Assembly: GCF_018873765.1 (NCBI RefSeq)
Contig: NC_057925.1
Location: 11,605,568-11,669,567, forward strand
Direction: 5' to 3'
From: Telopea speciosissima
Lineage: Eukaryota; Streptophyta; Magnoliopsida; Proteales; Proteaceae
Length of the DNA stretch: 64,000 nt
Below are positions 34,601 to 44,870 of this stretch, piece after piece. Each line of letters begins with the position of its first letter. The stretch's first letter is position 1. The notes under the pieces were generated by a model, which saw only the letters and a program-made list of their open reading frames with translations, was not told the DNA's origin and ran no database searches. The translations under genes and the position numbers were made by a program.

Positions 34601-35792
34601 CTTGGCACGCCTCATTCTAGTTGAGAGATGGAAATATTTAGAGCAGCGATCACCAAATTTCAACCATTTTTCTCTTGATTTTTCACCCCAAAGCCTCTCC
34701 TGTAGCTCAAGAGCTTGGTTATAATCATGACGAGCCTGTACCTTTCTCTCAAATAATGCTTCAGAGAACCCTTCCGCATCTAATAGACCTTGTACCTGGT
34801 CAAGTTCAGCCTTAGAGCGGCTGATTTCATGATCAACGTGGGGGAAAGTTGGAGAGCCCAATACCAGTTCTACCTGAGCTCTGCACCACTCTACAAAAAT
34901 CCCCATGATCTGCCCAAAACCTTTGCATGCGGAAAGGGATATTATTAGGCCGCGGCACCGCTTCACTACACACCACCAGAGGTGCATGATCAGAGGATCC
35001 ACGAACTAAAACTCGCTGAACCTACCTTGCATAGTGCTGATCCCAAATATCATTACAGAAACTTCGGTCAAGCACTGCTTGCACGTTCCCCACCCTCCTA
35101 TTATTTGTCCATGTGTACTTGTTGCCTATTGAGTGAATCAGAATCAGAGCTGCCGCCTCTAACATGGCTGCGAACTCCTCTGCAGAGCCTATGTTGAAAA
35201 TACCCGGGCCTCTTTTATCTCCTGCATAAAGGTAAGCATTGAAATCACCGATAACTAGCCAAGGGCAAGCCATACCTGCAATCGATGCCAGGTCAACCCA
35301 TAGCTGGCTTCTAGCTGCTCTAAAACAGCTCGCATGAACCACTGAGAAAATATTACTCAACCCATTTAATTCTACTCTCATGGAGATATGTTGCTCAGAT
35401 TTCTTGATCACCACTGGCCGATGCAGTCCCATCTTCCATAGGCACCAAATATTGTCAGGGCCCTCTTCACGTTCATTTGAAATAAGGTCCGAGTACATCC
35501 CCAACGAAGTGATAAAACGACGAGGAAATCTCTCAGCACCAATCTTAGGCTCAGCCAAGCATAAAAAATCCGGATTCTGTTCCTTCACTAAAGCTCGCAG
35601 ATGTGCTCTAGCTTTACTGTTACCCGCCCCCTGATGTTCCAAAAGAGGCAACGCATGTTCAGAACTCTTCAGAATTTTCCTGGCGCTGAGATACAACACC
35701 ACGTTGTTGAGCGAGGCTTCTAGCAACAGAGTTGGCTTCAAGTGCACCTTTCCCTCTATGTCGTGCGCCTGTGATGATATTGCCCTGTTCAA
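31663..35792 (-). pseudogene. LINE ORF2: endonuclease, reverse transcriptase, zf-RVT, RNase H (broken)
   Basis: Read from 35792 downward: an exonuclease-endonuclease-phosphatase fold (35700-35022; PDFLCLAEPKIG, LVIGDFNAYL, YTWTNNR), a linker (35002-34142; DPANAPGPDGYPGTF), and reverse transcriptase motif A (LDIQKAFDTLEW, about 34040-34000) with the catalytic YVDD box (33660). The zinc-binding RT domain (CDLCYMDCETIKHLFLDY, about 32510-32450) and RNase H (LNIDGSSLGNP, AELGAFFTG, CDLGAVV, REANSAADALA, 32055-31680) follow. The frame is split into at least five pieces, at about 35010, 34140, 33800 and 33200. The endonuclease would nick the target for target-primed reverse transcription. Confidence 0.93.
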
Positions 35793-35979
35793 TATGTCTT
35801 TCCCTTACTTGGCGCCTGCGTGGGGCCTCCAAGAAAAGTTCTGTTCCTTCGCTTTTATCCTCTCGTGAATGATCTACATGAACTACCACAGCTGTCCTAC
35901 CATTGTTGCGACATTCAATCTGAATAGGAGTGGGCCGGTTCACATCATGTGAAGCCTCAGCCTGGTCCAAAGAACCAGA

Positions 35980-37226
35980 TCAGGGAGTAGGATCTACTCT
36001 CAAACTAATCCCATCCGAACCACCATGCACATGTGATAATGGTACATGTGATAATGGTGTCTCAACTACCACCGTGTTTGAACGTGATGCCGAAGAAGTA
36101 GGCATGCTAGGTTGCACTCCCTGAAAATTCTCCTTCCCAGCTGCCAAAACCACAACAGTTTGCACCAAATCCGCAGCCTGCGTCATCCTTTCCTTAGAGT
36201 CCAAAACCAACTTTGCTTCCCCCACCGCCCTGACCCCTGCCGGCGAGCTCCCTGAAACACCCTCGACTGCCGTCGATGATTCTCTAGGATGCCACTCCTG
36301 TCGGTGTGAAATGCACTGGCCTTGCCTCTCGTCGTTAATGGCATCAGGCATGCCATCATCATGCTCCATCTCGCGGCTTCTGCAATGTTCCTCTCGATGC
36401 CCATACCGATGACATCGATGACATCGAGTTGGCGGATCCTCAAACACAACTTTCTGCTTGAAGACATACATCTCCATGGACCCCTCCTATTCCCGTTCAA
36501 CATAGACTTCCTCGACCTGAGGCACAGAGTCATCTACATCCACACACACTCTCGCATAATGCCCAAAGTGCAAATTCTTAGTTCTTCTGTCAATGGCGAT
36601 TGCCTCCCCACCGCCTTTGCGATCAATAGAATAATATCCTCATGCCAGTATTCTTGCGGCAAGCTTGGAAAACGAATCCAGGTTAATCTGTTTGTGATAG
36701 CCTGATCATCAACCACGAAGTCTTTTCTCCACTGCTGGAACCTCAGGGTTTGTCCATCCACGCGAATAGGACTTCTTCTCCAGATGCATGTCATGTCCTC
36801 TGCGTTGTGAAATCTGAAGATAATGAATCCCTTGCCTAACGACTTCATTGAAACTCCTTCTTTCAAACCCCAGTTCCTCATTGCATCTCGAACCCTGTCC
36901 ATCGTGGTAAACCTAAAGTTCAGCCTTCCCAGGAGCGCGAACTTAAGCGTGTTCAACTATTCCATGTACGCAGCTTGGGGAATCTTGATCCTCGTGAGTG
37001 ACCCATCTCGAACTGAGGCCGGCAGACTCTCAATCTCAGGTAGCAAAGGTCGTGTCACATTCACATAAGACCTTGCAGTCACCTCTGCAACCTTAGGCTG
37101 ATGCAGCAAGGTAGGAAAACCTAGGAAGCCCCCAATGTCAAACACAGCTCGTCCATCTGGGTCCGGGCATCCCCCAATCTCTCTCTGCCTGTCATGCAAA
37201 ATGCTCCACCAATCGCAGCCATCCAA
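35980..37226 (-). pseudogene. LINE ORF1: DUF4283-like and zinc-knuckle protein (broken)
   Basis: The first part (37226-36957) ends in an in-frame stop after IPQAAYME. The DUF4283-like region follows (36956-36534; FALLGRLNFRFTTMDRVRD, SLGKGFIIFRF, EYWHEDIILLIAKAVGR). A frameshift leads to the CCHC-like knuckle CHRCHRYGHREEHC (about 36430-36385) and a low-complexity tail. In plant L1 elements this protein binds the element RNA. Confidence 0.9.
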
Positions 37227-37249
37227 AAATTCCCCCCTTCAATCACGTC

Positions 37250-37567
37250 AATCATGTGGGGTAATGATTACGAAAATTCCTTTTTTAAGCTTAAAATTTC
37301 TCTTCCATTCCCATCTTGGCTAGGAGTGGTTTGAAATAGTGATACGATACCTGGAGAACTATGAGTTTTTGCAAGAATGAAATGTATAAACAAGTTTCGA
37401 GGAAACTGAATTAGCAACCAGATCGTCCTCAGCCAATTCCAGCCAAAATCAATCAATTTTTTGAATCGGGAAGTGAATCCAGCCGATTCCAATCCAATTC
37501 GACCGAAATCGGAGATAATCCAATTGGTGCAATGTGTGTACACGTTGCACCAAATCAAAACTTCATC
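37250..37567 (+). repeat. Inter-gene block of MADS unit 1, right part
   Basis: Matches 51090-51310 (gaatgaaatgtataaacaag and flanks), continuing the homology broken by the LINE. There is no gene. Confidence 0.75.
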
Positions 37568-38212
37568 CTAAGGGCGTCAATTCGGTACCGAAACCATTTA
37601 CGAAACCAGTACCGTACCATATTACCCTACCATACGATATAGAATACAATTCGGTATGGTTTTGGTATGAGAAAATGGTATCGTACTCAGTACAATATTG
37701 GCATGGAGGTTGATACCGGCGGTACATACCGATATCGTACCGAATTATGTAATACCAGTACCGTACCATATTACCGGCATATATACTTATATATATACTA
37801 ATTTATATATAATAAATAATATATATAAGTATATAAGTATTAAATATATAAAACAATTGCCAACCCAGAAGTCATATATCTATTAAAATAAATATAAGAT
37901 AAAATCAAAAGTAAAAAACGTAAGAAAATCAAAGACTAAGAATAGTAGAAGAAAGGATAGTTGTTGAACTCTCAAGTCTCAACCCTAACCCTCATCAACA
38001 AAATGGTAAAAAAGTCAACGGATAGCCGAAAATTCATATTCGATCCGCGTTTATATCCATTTAAGAGAATCCATATTTAAAAAGTCACTATCCGAAAAAT
38101 ATCTGAATCCGACCGAAAACTAATAGGATATCATCCGAATATGTCCAAATATAATCAGATACGAATGTGATAATGTCACTATCCAACCAAATTCGATCTG
38201 TTTACATCCTTA
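37568..38212. mobile_element. Two truncated hAT-type MITE fragments
   Basis: 37568-37800 opens taagggcgtcaattcggtacc and is full of ggtaccg/ccgtacc motifs but has no matching right end. 38010-38212 ends gatctgtttacatcctta and matches the right half of the MITE at 23333-23608. An AT-rich stretch (37780-37990) separates them. Confidence 0.6.
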
Positions 38213-38477
38213 ACAACAAATACTATTCCTCTTTTTTTTCATAACACCACATCATATAAAAGGAAATTAATTTGAGATTGGCTTTCGGATTTCAAGTCGA
38301 CAGTGGAGGTCACACTGGAGAAATAACATTGCACCCAGAAATCTAGATCTCATAAGATATTTGAATCTAAATTTTCCTAATTAGCGGCTAAAGCTTCAGA
38401 GATGGAAATAAGAGGATATAGAGGCAAGAATTTTAAATATTTGGACAGATTAAATGAAATTGGAGGAAAGAAAGGCC

Positions 38478-38484
38478 TATAAAT
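38478..38484 (+). promoter_or_regulatory. TATA box of M2
   Basis: TATAAAT in aaaggcctataaatccacc, the same context as M4. It is about 85 bp before the ATG. Confidence 0.7.
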
Positions 38485-38564
38485 CCACCTTCTTTAACCT
38501 CAATTCTGTGTCAATTGAGTCCAAAGAAGAACAGTTTCTCAATTTCTCTTATTGTTTCAGTGAG

Positions 38565-39236
38565 ATGGCAGGGAAACGAAGCTTGGGTCGTCAGAAGATT
38601 GAGATCAAGAGGATCAATTGTGAGGCTTCTCGACAGGTTACCTTCTCCAAACGCCGAGCAGGGCTTTTCAAAAAAGCGAGTGAGCTCTGTACTCTGTGTG
38701 CTGCCGAGATAGCCATAATTGTCTTCTCTCTTGCAGGGAAGGTGTATTCCTTTGGCCACCCAAATGTGGGGTCCGTCATTGAAAGGTTCCTCACTGTAAA
38801 CAATCCGCCACAGGAAGCCGCTGTGTTGCCTCTTGTGGTTGCTCACCGTGCAGCCAGTGTTCGAGAGCTCAACCAAAAGTATACAGAGGTGCTCAACCGA
38901 AAGGAAACAGAGACGAAGCGAGCCGAGGCATTCAACCGATCGACCGCAGAAGCGAAGCAGAGCGAACCATGGTGGGAAGCACCCATTGAAAATATGGGAT
39001 TGCTTGAGCTTCATCAGTTGAAAATTTGTATTGAGGAAATTAACCAGACTATGACGAAACGGCTTGAAGAGCTTGTGGCCAAAGCTGCTGTTACCTCCCC
39101 TTTCTTATCTATCAATCCAATGGGAATGGTGGATCATTTTGCAGCAACAAGAGCTACCCCAAATCCAAATAATGTTTCTTTAATCATCTCTCATGGACAT
39201 GGTTATCGTCTTAGTCTTGGACGTGGTCTTTTCTGA
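38565..39236 (+). CDS. Type I MADS-box transcription factor, AGL62-like (M2)
   Basis: 223 residues, no intron. The frame is open from 38454, but the TATA box at 38478 and alignment with the other copies put the start at [10 protein letters not shown] (38565). The MADS domain covers about residues 8-66 with [19 protein letters not shown]. It reads [15 protein letters not shown] where the others have CGAE and SPAGK, a Pro to Leu change in the beta strand. The C-terminal [12 protein letters not shown] (135-146) is intact, followed by a 60-residue tail ([18 protein letters not shown]) shared with M4. Role inferred as for M1: nuclear DNA-binding regulator of seed or gametophyte development. It is the nearest paralogue of M4. 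Confidence 0.92.
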   Translation: MAGKRSLGRQKIEIKRINCEASRQVTFSKRRAGLFKKASELCTLCAAEIAIIVFSLAGKVYSFGHPNVGSVIERFLTVNNPPQEAAVLPLVVAHRAASVRELNQKYTEVLNRKETETKRAEAFNRSTAEAKQSEPWWEAPIENMGLLELHQLKICIEEINQTMTKRLEELVAKAAVTSPFLSINPMGMVDHFAATRATPNPNNVSLIISHGHGYRLSLGRGLF

Positions 39237-40289
39237 ACTACTCTTCTTCTTTTTCTTCTTATTCTTCTCTCTCTGTCTGTCTATCTGTATAGTTCCCTTA
39301 TAGGTCATCTATGTAAACAAAGGATCGACTTATGAATAATATTGCATGGATTTTTAATCTCGAATCCTGATATATATGGACTCTTATCTCCAATGGCATG
39401 AGGACATGCATAACAAGGTTGGACCAGAGAGTGGTCTAAGAAGTAAGAACCCTCAATCCGGTTGGACCCTCGACTGTAGCCTCATGCTAGAATCATGCCT
39501 AAGGAACTTTGTGTTGGCTTTATGTGTCCATCAAACCCGGTTTGGTACGGTTCAATCTGGTTTACTTTGTATTGAACTTTTACATATTTTGGTTTAATAT
39601 CATCACATGCGATATAAACTTTTTTGATCATTATGTGTCCTTAAGGTTTACTTAAAATGGTAGTCACGACTAAGGTTTGGGCTGGGCACCCTTATCATAT
39701 GGTTGTCACATTGGGTATGCCTAGACTTGTTGATGTCAGGGTACGAATGCGAGTGCACATAATGTTGTGCATTGGAGAAGAATCTACTTTGCCGATTACC
39801 TCATGTATTACTGCAAGATGTAGGATGGGATAGACATGTGATAGACATGTGTCATCGAGGCCCTGTACCTGAGAGGACCTTGTCACTGCGAAAAATGACT
39901 GTATTCTTTGGATCATCAATGACTAAGATTCAACAGAGTCAAAGCCGATGTTCTGGGAATGCATGAACATTTCGTGAGTGAGGATGTTACTCAACTTGGT
40001 CACCACTGCCCAATTGGAGAACAATATCAAGATAGAGATTGTCTATGGATGGTCGGATCAGAATCTGGATCCAATGCCGTTTTAGAAATGGTTCTTGCAA
40101 AACCTATTTTAGGCTAAAAGGTCGCAGTACGTACGCAAAAATAACTTGACAGTTCATTCTTCCATTGATAACCATTGATTTAACTTATCCAAGCACAGGC
40201 GTTGAACTATTTACCTAAGACCGGCTACGACCTAATCTCTCCCTCCTTCCCCAAAGATGACAGCCCAATTCCTACAGTCCCCTACCCCA

Positions 40290-40290
<1 letters not shown>
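39237..40290. other. M2 3' flank and copia LTR-like remnant
   Basis: 39240-39360 is the 3' flank shared with M4. From about 39515 (tgtgtccatcaaacccgg) to about 40120 the sequence resembles copia LTR material of the kind seen inverted at 19922-21286. It is too decayed to set ends. Confidence 0.4.

Positions 40291-40292
<2 letters not shown>

Positions 40293-40321
<29 letters not shown>
40293..40321 (+). repeat. (CT)n microsatellite
   Basis: About 14 CT dinucleotides. Confidence 0.95.
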
Positions 40322-41109
40322 GTTTCTTACAGTGAACATCAAGGAAGCATTATGACTCTTCAATGACATGAAAAGGAAGCAGATATCTTCTTCTATCTAT
40401 ACCTATAGATCGTTGATTTGTAATTTAAGAGAGTTGGGAAGTTGGGGTTGGCACAGATTTCTCTGTCTTTGCCAAGTTGCAGAGCTTGAGGGAACCGAGA
40501 ACAAATTGATTTCATGAGAAATGGTGCGAAAAGGAGACGATTTCTCATGAAATCAATCTATTGTGGTGACCTTCGCGCTGCTACTCCAAAAAAGTGATGT
40601 GATATTTTGAGCTTGTGCTCCGAAGCAGAGGTAGGTGGATGAAATGCGACTGAGTTCAGAGGCTACTGGCTCCTATCCTCTCCCATCCTACTATCAATCC
40701 ATTAGTTATCTTTGGTTCAATTGAGAGTACAAGGACATCTTCTTCTTCACCCTTTATTGAGCAGCCCCAAGGCATACATCTACGAATCACAAACATTAAT
40801 TTTAGAAAAATCAATCGAATGATAAATTGTTGAGTAAATTACTCCCCCCTCTTATGCTCTAATGACAAACCCCTCCCCTGGGTATTGAGTAATGACTCTC
40901 CCCTCCCCTGTATTAACAAGATTCTATCAATCTTATCCATTTTGACTGACAGTGTTAAAAATGCAAATAAAAAGATAATAATACCCTCATCTCTACCTCA
41001 CTTCTTTCTTCTTCCTCCTGTAACCCCACCCGCTCCCACCACTCTGCACCACCGCCACCCCACTCTTCTTCTTCTTCTTCCTAATGCATCTCCAGAAGCT
41101 GTACGAATT

Positions 41110-41569
41110 TCCATGTTTAGGTGTGAAAAAAGCTCGGCAGAGATTGGAACTCTTATAAAACTCAAGTTGGCGACTTAGAGCTCGCATGTCTACCAATTCA
41201 TCATCGTCAAGACCGATCTCGTATTCACCAAAAAAAAAAAAGTCAAGACCGATCTCAATCACCTCTGCTAAGCTGTTACGCCATGAGAGGAGGTTGGAGT
41301 GGTGCTCATATGGCCCAACAAAGACCACCCATCTCTCTTCTCTCTTTAGGCTCTTGAGTATCCTTTCTCTCATGGTTGAAGGCACTGTGATTCCCATAAC
41401 CTCTTGAAGATGTTTGATTGTTGGAGTGGTGCCAGAGCCACAGAATATGAATGCAGCATCTGCTCCTGCGCCTAAGCAATTTTTAATGTATGCGGTTGCC
41501 TCGTTCACCATCTTAGTTGTCTTGTGCCCCATGTAGCTGTCACTTGTATGTGTGTTCCCTGTAAATCAA
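41110..41569 (-). pseudogene. Captured fragment of a PLP-dependent aminotransferase class V-like gene
   Basis: Minus-strand reading: SDSYMGHKTTKMVNEA, GAGADAAFIFCGSGTT, RERILKSLKREERWVVFVGP, YEHHSNLLSWRNSLAEVIEIG, DDDELVDMRALSRQLEFYKSSN. This is the N-terminal part of the plant cysteine-desulfurase-like family, and EHHSN is family-typical. Reading begins after an acceptor-like tttacag at about 41570, so an exon with intron edge was captured. Inside it, a tail-only insertion (A-run at 41226-41237 plus gtattcacc) is bracketed by 15-bp copies of gtcaagaccgatctc and repeats EIGLD in frame. The piece lacks the catalytic lysine region and is not a whole enzyme. Confidence 0.85.
41208..41258 (+). 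mobile_element. LINE tail-only insertion inside the captured aminotransferase exon
   Basis: gtattcacc plus an A-run lies between two copies of gtcaagaccgatctc (about 41208-41222 and 41242-41258). Removal of one copy and the insert restores a normal family sequence (AEVIEIGLDDDELVD). Confidence 0.75.
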
Positions 41570-41570
41570 T

Positions 41571-42240
41571 TCAAAATGAAGTATTTTCCATAGAAAGGAA
41601 CCAAAAGAGAGGGCTTTCAGTCAATCCATGGTGGTTATACGAGTCTATAGGAGTCGGTGGTGGAGTAAATGGTGGAGAAGGCATAGGAGTTAAAAATGGG
41701 GTCTCCACAGTGGGGAGGATATCACTCAAGCTCCTACTTCTTGACCCTTTTCGGCTTTTTCCACTTCTGGATTTCCCATCATCGGACTCCAAATCTTCCT
41801 TCAAATCTTCTTTAATGGTGAAGAGGAATCGTGGAGGTCCACACAAATTCTGCCGCATCAAGAGTTCTAAATCCATGGCATCATCTTCAAAGGGTTTCAG
41901 TAACAAATCCTTATGTGACCCAAAATGAAGGTTAAGTTAATTCTCTATTTTATGACCATGGGCTCTTGTAATTCTCACAGAGGTGCAGAGTTCCTGAGGG
42001 TTCAAGGTTGTGGAACTCAACAACGGTGGTTTATTTTTTTCCAGCAAAACATATAAAATAGCTCTCTTGTAGGAGTGTTGTAATCATCTTCAATCTCTCT
42101 GTCGGTGACCCTCTTTTTCCACCATAACAAATAGTAGAGCTCTGCAACAAGAGCTAAGAGCAGACAACCGAACACCAAAATTAGACCAATTCCTAAACTG
42201 CTCAAAGGCCTCATCCTCGCTCCAGAATCACATTCCACAT
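41571..42240 (-). pseudogene. Captured piece of a plant single-pass membrane protein gene of unknown function
   Basis: From 42238 downward: MRPLSSLGIGLILVFGCLLL with a membrane helix to about ELYYLLWWKKR, then DYNTPTRELFYMFCWKK. After a break come ELCTSVRITRAHGHK (about 41985-41945) and, in another frame, MRQNLCGPPRFLFTIKEDLK, RKGSRSRSLSDIL, ETPFLTPMPSPPFTPPPTP, DSYNHHG (41860-41630). This order matches a conserved plant family with an N-terminal helix and Ser/Pro-rich tail whose function I do not know. It has at least two frameshifts and is not a working gene. Confidence 0.75.
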
Positions 42241-42362
42241 CTACTGTCGCTGTTCTTTCTTCAAGATCTCACTTCAATATCCAAAATCTCAGCTAGGTCT
42301 AAATTTTCCTGTACTACCAATCTCTCTGTTCTCTAATTGATCACCGAAAACGATCATCAGCA

Positions 42363-42700
42363 ATTGTGAGACTGGGAGATCCAGAGGGTTTGGCTTCGTT
42401 ACTTTCCGCGATGAGCAATCAATGAGGGATGCTATTGAATGGATGAACGGATAGGACCTTGATGGTAGGAATATTACTGTCAATCAAGCCCAGACCAGGG
42501 GTGCTGGCGGTGGTGGTGGAGATGGTTATTGCAGTGGTGGTGGCGGAGGCTATAGAGGTGAAGGCGGCAGTGGTTATGGATGTCGTGAGGCCGGCGGTGG
42601 TGGATACAGCCATGGTAGTGACCGTAGCTAAGGAAATGGTGGTGGCGGTGGTGACCATGGGTATGGAAGTGGTGGTGGCGGTGGTGATGGTGACCGTTAG
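42363..42700 (+). pseudogene. Captured C-terminal half of a glycine-rich RNA-binding protein gene
   Basis: Plus-strand reading ETGRSRGFGFVTFRDEQ (with the RNP1 motif RGFGFVTF), MRDAIEWMNG, DLDGRNITVNQAQTRG, then GGGGG, GYRGEGG and GGGG blocks. This is the second half of the RRM plus the glycine-rich tail of the GRP7/GRP8 class, which bind RNA in nucleus and cytoplasm. The first half of the RRM is absent. In-frame stops follow EWMNG and HGSDRS. The piece starts beside aaacgatcatcagcaattg, which may be intron. Confidence 0.87.
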
Positions 42701-42953
42701 ACAAACTGGAGAAATGAGGTTTTTAGGGTTTTGATATGGTTAGGGGTATAATTGGAATATCACAAACATAAGGGTATTGTGGGGTTTAAATGAATATTTT
42801 TAGGGTGACATCATCACTTAATAGTCATTTTTAACGGAATGGGTAGGGTTGATAGAATCTTGTTAATACAAGCGAGGGGAGAGTCATTACTCAATACCCA
42901 AGGGAGGGGTTTGTCATTAGAGCATAATCGAGGAGAGGGGGGGTAATTTACTC

Positions 42954-43517
42954 TAAATTGTTTTATTTGAAGGCTCTCTCAAAGTTCATCTGCCTCTTAT
43001 TTGGCCACCCCCCTTGTTAATGAGAAGGGGCAAATCAATCACTAGCTGTTGCTTTGTTGTCTGGCAGATAGCAATTAACATCTTCCCCTGTTTTCTCCTT
43101 TTCATCTATAAAACATCTTTACCCTAGTTAGATCATTACCGTGAAATGTAATGTGTTTCTCTGTTCGGTTTGGTTGTTCGATTTGGTTTCAGGAACTCTG
43201 AATCGACGACGCTACCATCTATTGCAAGCAAGAATAGAATGTCATCTTTCCATCTTACTAAAATGGAAAAGAATCGACCAGCCACTTGGATTTGCATGGG
43301 AGAGATGCAAATAAGTGGGATGGGAGGGGATGCAAAAGCATAAGGTGGGAGGGGATGCTGAGGCACAGAGCGAGCAGAGAGGTGTTTCTGGCTTTCTGCA
43401 AGGTTCATGGCAAAGGTAAGGAGGGAGATGTAGAGAGCTAGAGTTGGGAAGGGGGAGAGACAAAGAGAGAAGGCTGGGAGAGAGATGCAAATAGGTCGAT
43501 GGGAGGAGAAGGGTTGC

Positions 43518-43549
<32 letters not shown>

Positions 43550-43760
43550 CACGAGGCTCTCACCGTAAGAGCCAAGAACCTATCACTGAGTGAAACTTCA
43601 TGAACGGTTGAGATCAACTTTATACCTAATCTATGATTATAGTATAAGAACGCAAAAATTAGTTGGCGGAACGTACGTACTGCCTCCGGTCACCCTAAAT
43701 TATATGTAGTTTTATTTGAAAATATTTTATCGTGTTTTGCGAGATCCGATCACATACACA
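42954..43760. other. Spacer without a gene
   Basis: Apart from the (GA)n run at 43522-43549, I see only unassigned sequence. 43240-43480 is purine-rich and yields meaningless Ser/Pro/Leu frames. Confidence 0.6.
43522..43549 (+). repeat. (GA)n microsatellite
   Basis: About 14 GA dinucleotides. Confidence 0.95.
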
Positions 43761-44870
43761 AATGCTCTCATATGGACATGTTCTATGGAATTGGGTTTGG
43801 CAGGACATGTGTGCATGTCGTAGATTCCATAATGGTGATGTTGATTAGTGGTGGGTTGGTACATAATAATTTATTATTATGTGAGGGTATAATTGGAATT
43901 TGCTAATTAATTAATTGTTTATTTAATTTAGTGGATGTGGTGCTAATTATTATTTATCTATTAAATATAAAATAAATAATTAATTAAATATTTCCTATTA
44001 GATTCTGCTTCTTCACCAATTAGAAGCCCATCAGGTTTAAACAGGTTCAAGTCAATGTGGAGAGAGAGTGTCACTCTCACTGGGATTTCAAAGATAGGGT
44101 TTTGGAAACCCATATTATCAACACACACCAAAAGGGGGGGGGGGGGAGGGGGCGAAAAAGGCTTGTACATTTCTGGCTCCCTCCCCCCTTGGATGGTTTT
44201 GGCTCCCTCTCTCTCTCTCCTTCTTCTTGCTCTCTAGCTTTTGAGAGTTGCGGTTTTGGAAACCCATATCTATGCTTGAAGATTTGAAGAAGAAGATTTT
44301 GGATTGACTTGGAGAACCTTGGTAGCACCATTGGAGGTTCAAGTTTGTTTACCTAGTGTGCTTATTAGAGGAAGAACCACTATCCATTGGAGGAGCAACA
44401 CTTGAGGCTCAACAGGTTAGCAAGTTTTTGTTAATTCCTCTTGTTTTTAATTATATGATAATCATAGGATGCGAAAGAAACCCGAATCAATCTTTTTCTG
44501 TTGCGCATTTGGGTATGGGATGGATCCCTCTTTCCATGGGATGGAAAAGAGATGAGTTTTCTTATGGATCCCATAATTTTATGGGACAAGAAAGAGAAGG
44601 ATTGGGTATCGGATTTTCATACCAAACCTTAATGGGCCCAAGGTTCCCATGGGCAACCATGGGCAACCCTAAAATTTAATAGGGCACCTGCGACCATGGG
44701 TTAACCCAGGAGGTATAAAACCCTAATTGTTTTATAATTGGTTTCCCAGGGAAATTAGGAGATGATCCCATGGACTGCTATTTGACTAACACTTTGCACG
44801 TGGTATGTCAAGAGCACAATGACTGACATTCCTGACAAATTTGGTTAACGGTTCCTGTGGGATCTCCCGC
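43761..44870. other. AT-rich unassigned region, possible LTR remnant
   Basis: 43850-44000 is made of taatta/ttaatta repeats. aggttttggaaacccatat occurs twice in near-identical form (44097-44115, 44252-44270), bracketing a G-run (44134-44153). This looks like a degraded LTR but the ends are not found. Confidence 0.3.

Larger units (their letters stand above)
31449..37249 (-). mobile_element. Near full-length L1-type LINE between M1 and M2
   Basis: About 5.8 kb on the minus strand, with poly-A (T-run 31450-31459) at the left and the ORF1 start at the right. It is flanked by AATCATGTGGGG at 31437-31448 and 37250-37261. The sister block near 51083-51095 is uninterrupted. The domain order is ORF1 with DUF4283-like and zinc-knuckle parts, then ORF2 with endonuclease, reverse transcriptase, zinc-binding and RNase H regions. 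Stops and frameshifts split both frames, so it cannot move on its own. Confidence 0.95.
40832..42953. mobile_element. Pack-MULE carrying pieces of three host genes, 2122 bp
   Basis: Long terminal inverted repeats start GAGTAAATTAC. The left (40832-40970) and the reverse complement of the right (42953-42820) agree over about 120 bp, including ctctaatgacaaacccctcc and attgagtaatgactctcccc. The flanks are a perfect 9-bp duplication TAAATTGTT (40823-40831 and 42954-42962), the Mutator signature. No transposase is present. The interior consists of unrelated host gene pieces on both strands, listed separately. Intron sequence beside one piece points to capture from genomic DNA. Confidence 0.93.

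Noticed and set aside
42459-42734. Val/Ala-rich (plus) and His-rich (minus) frames
   Set aside because: These are other-frame readings of the Gly-rich ggtggt codons of the captured RNA-binding protein fragment.
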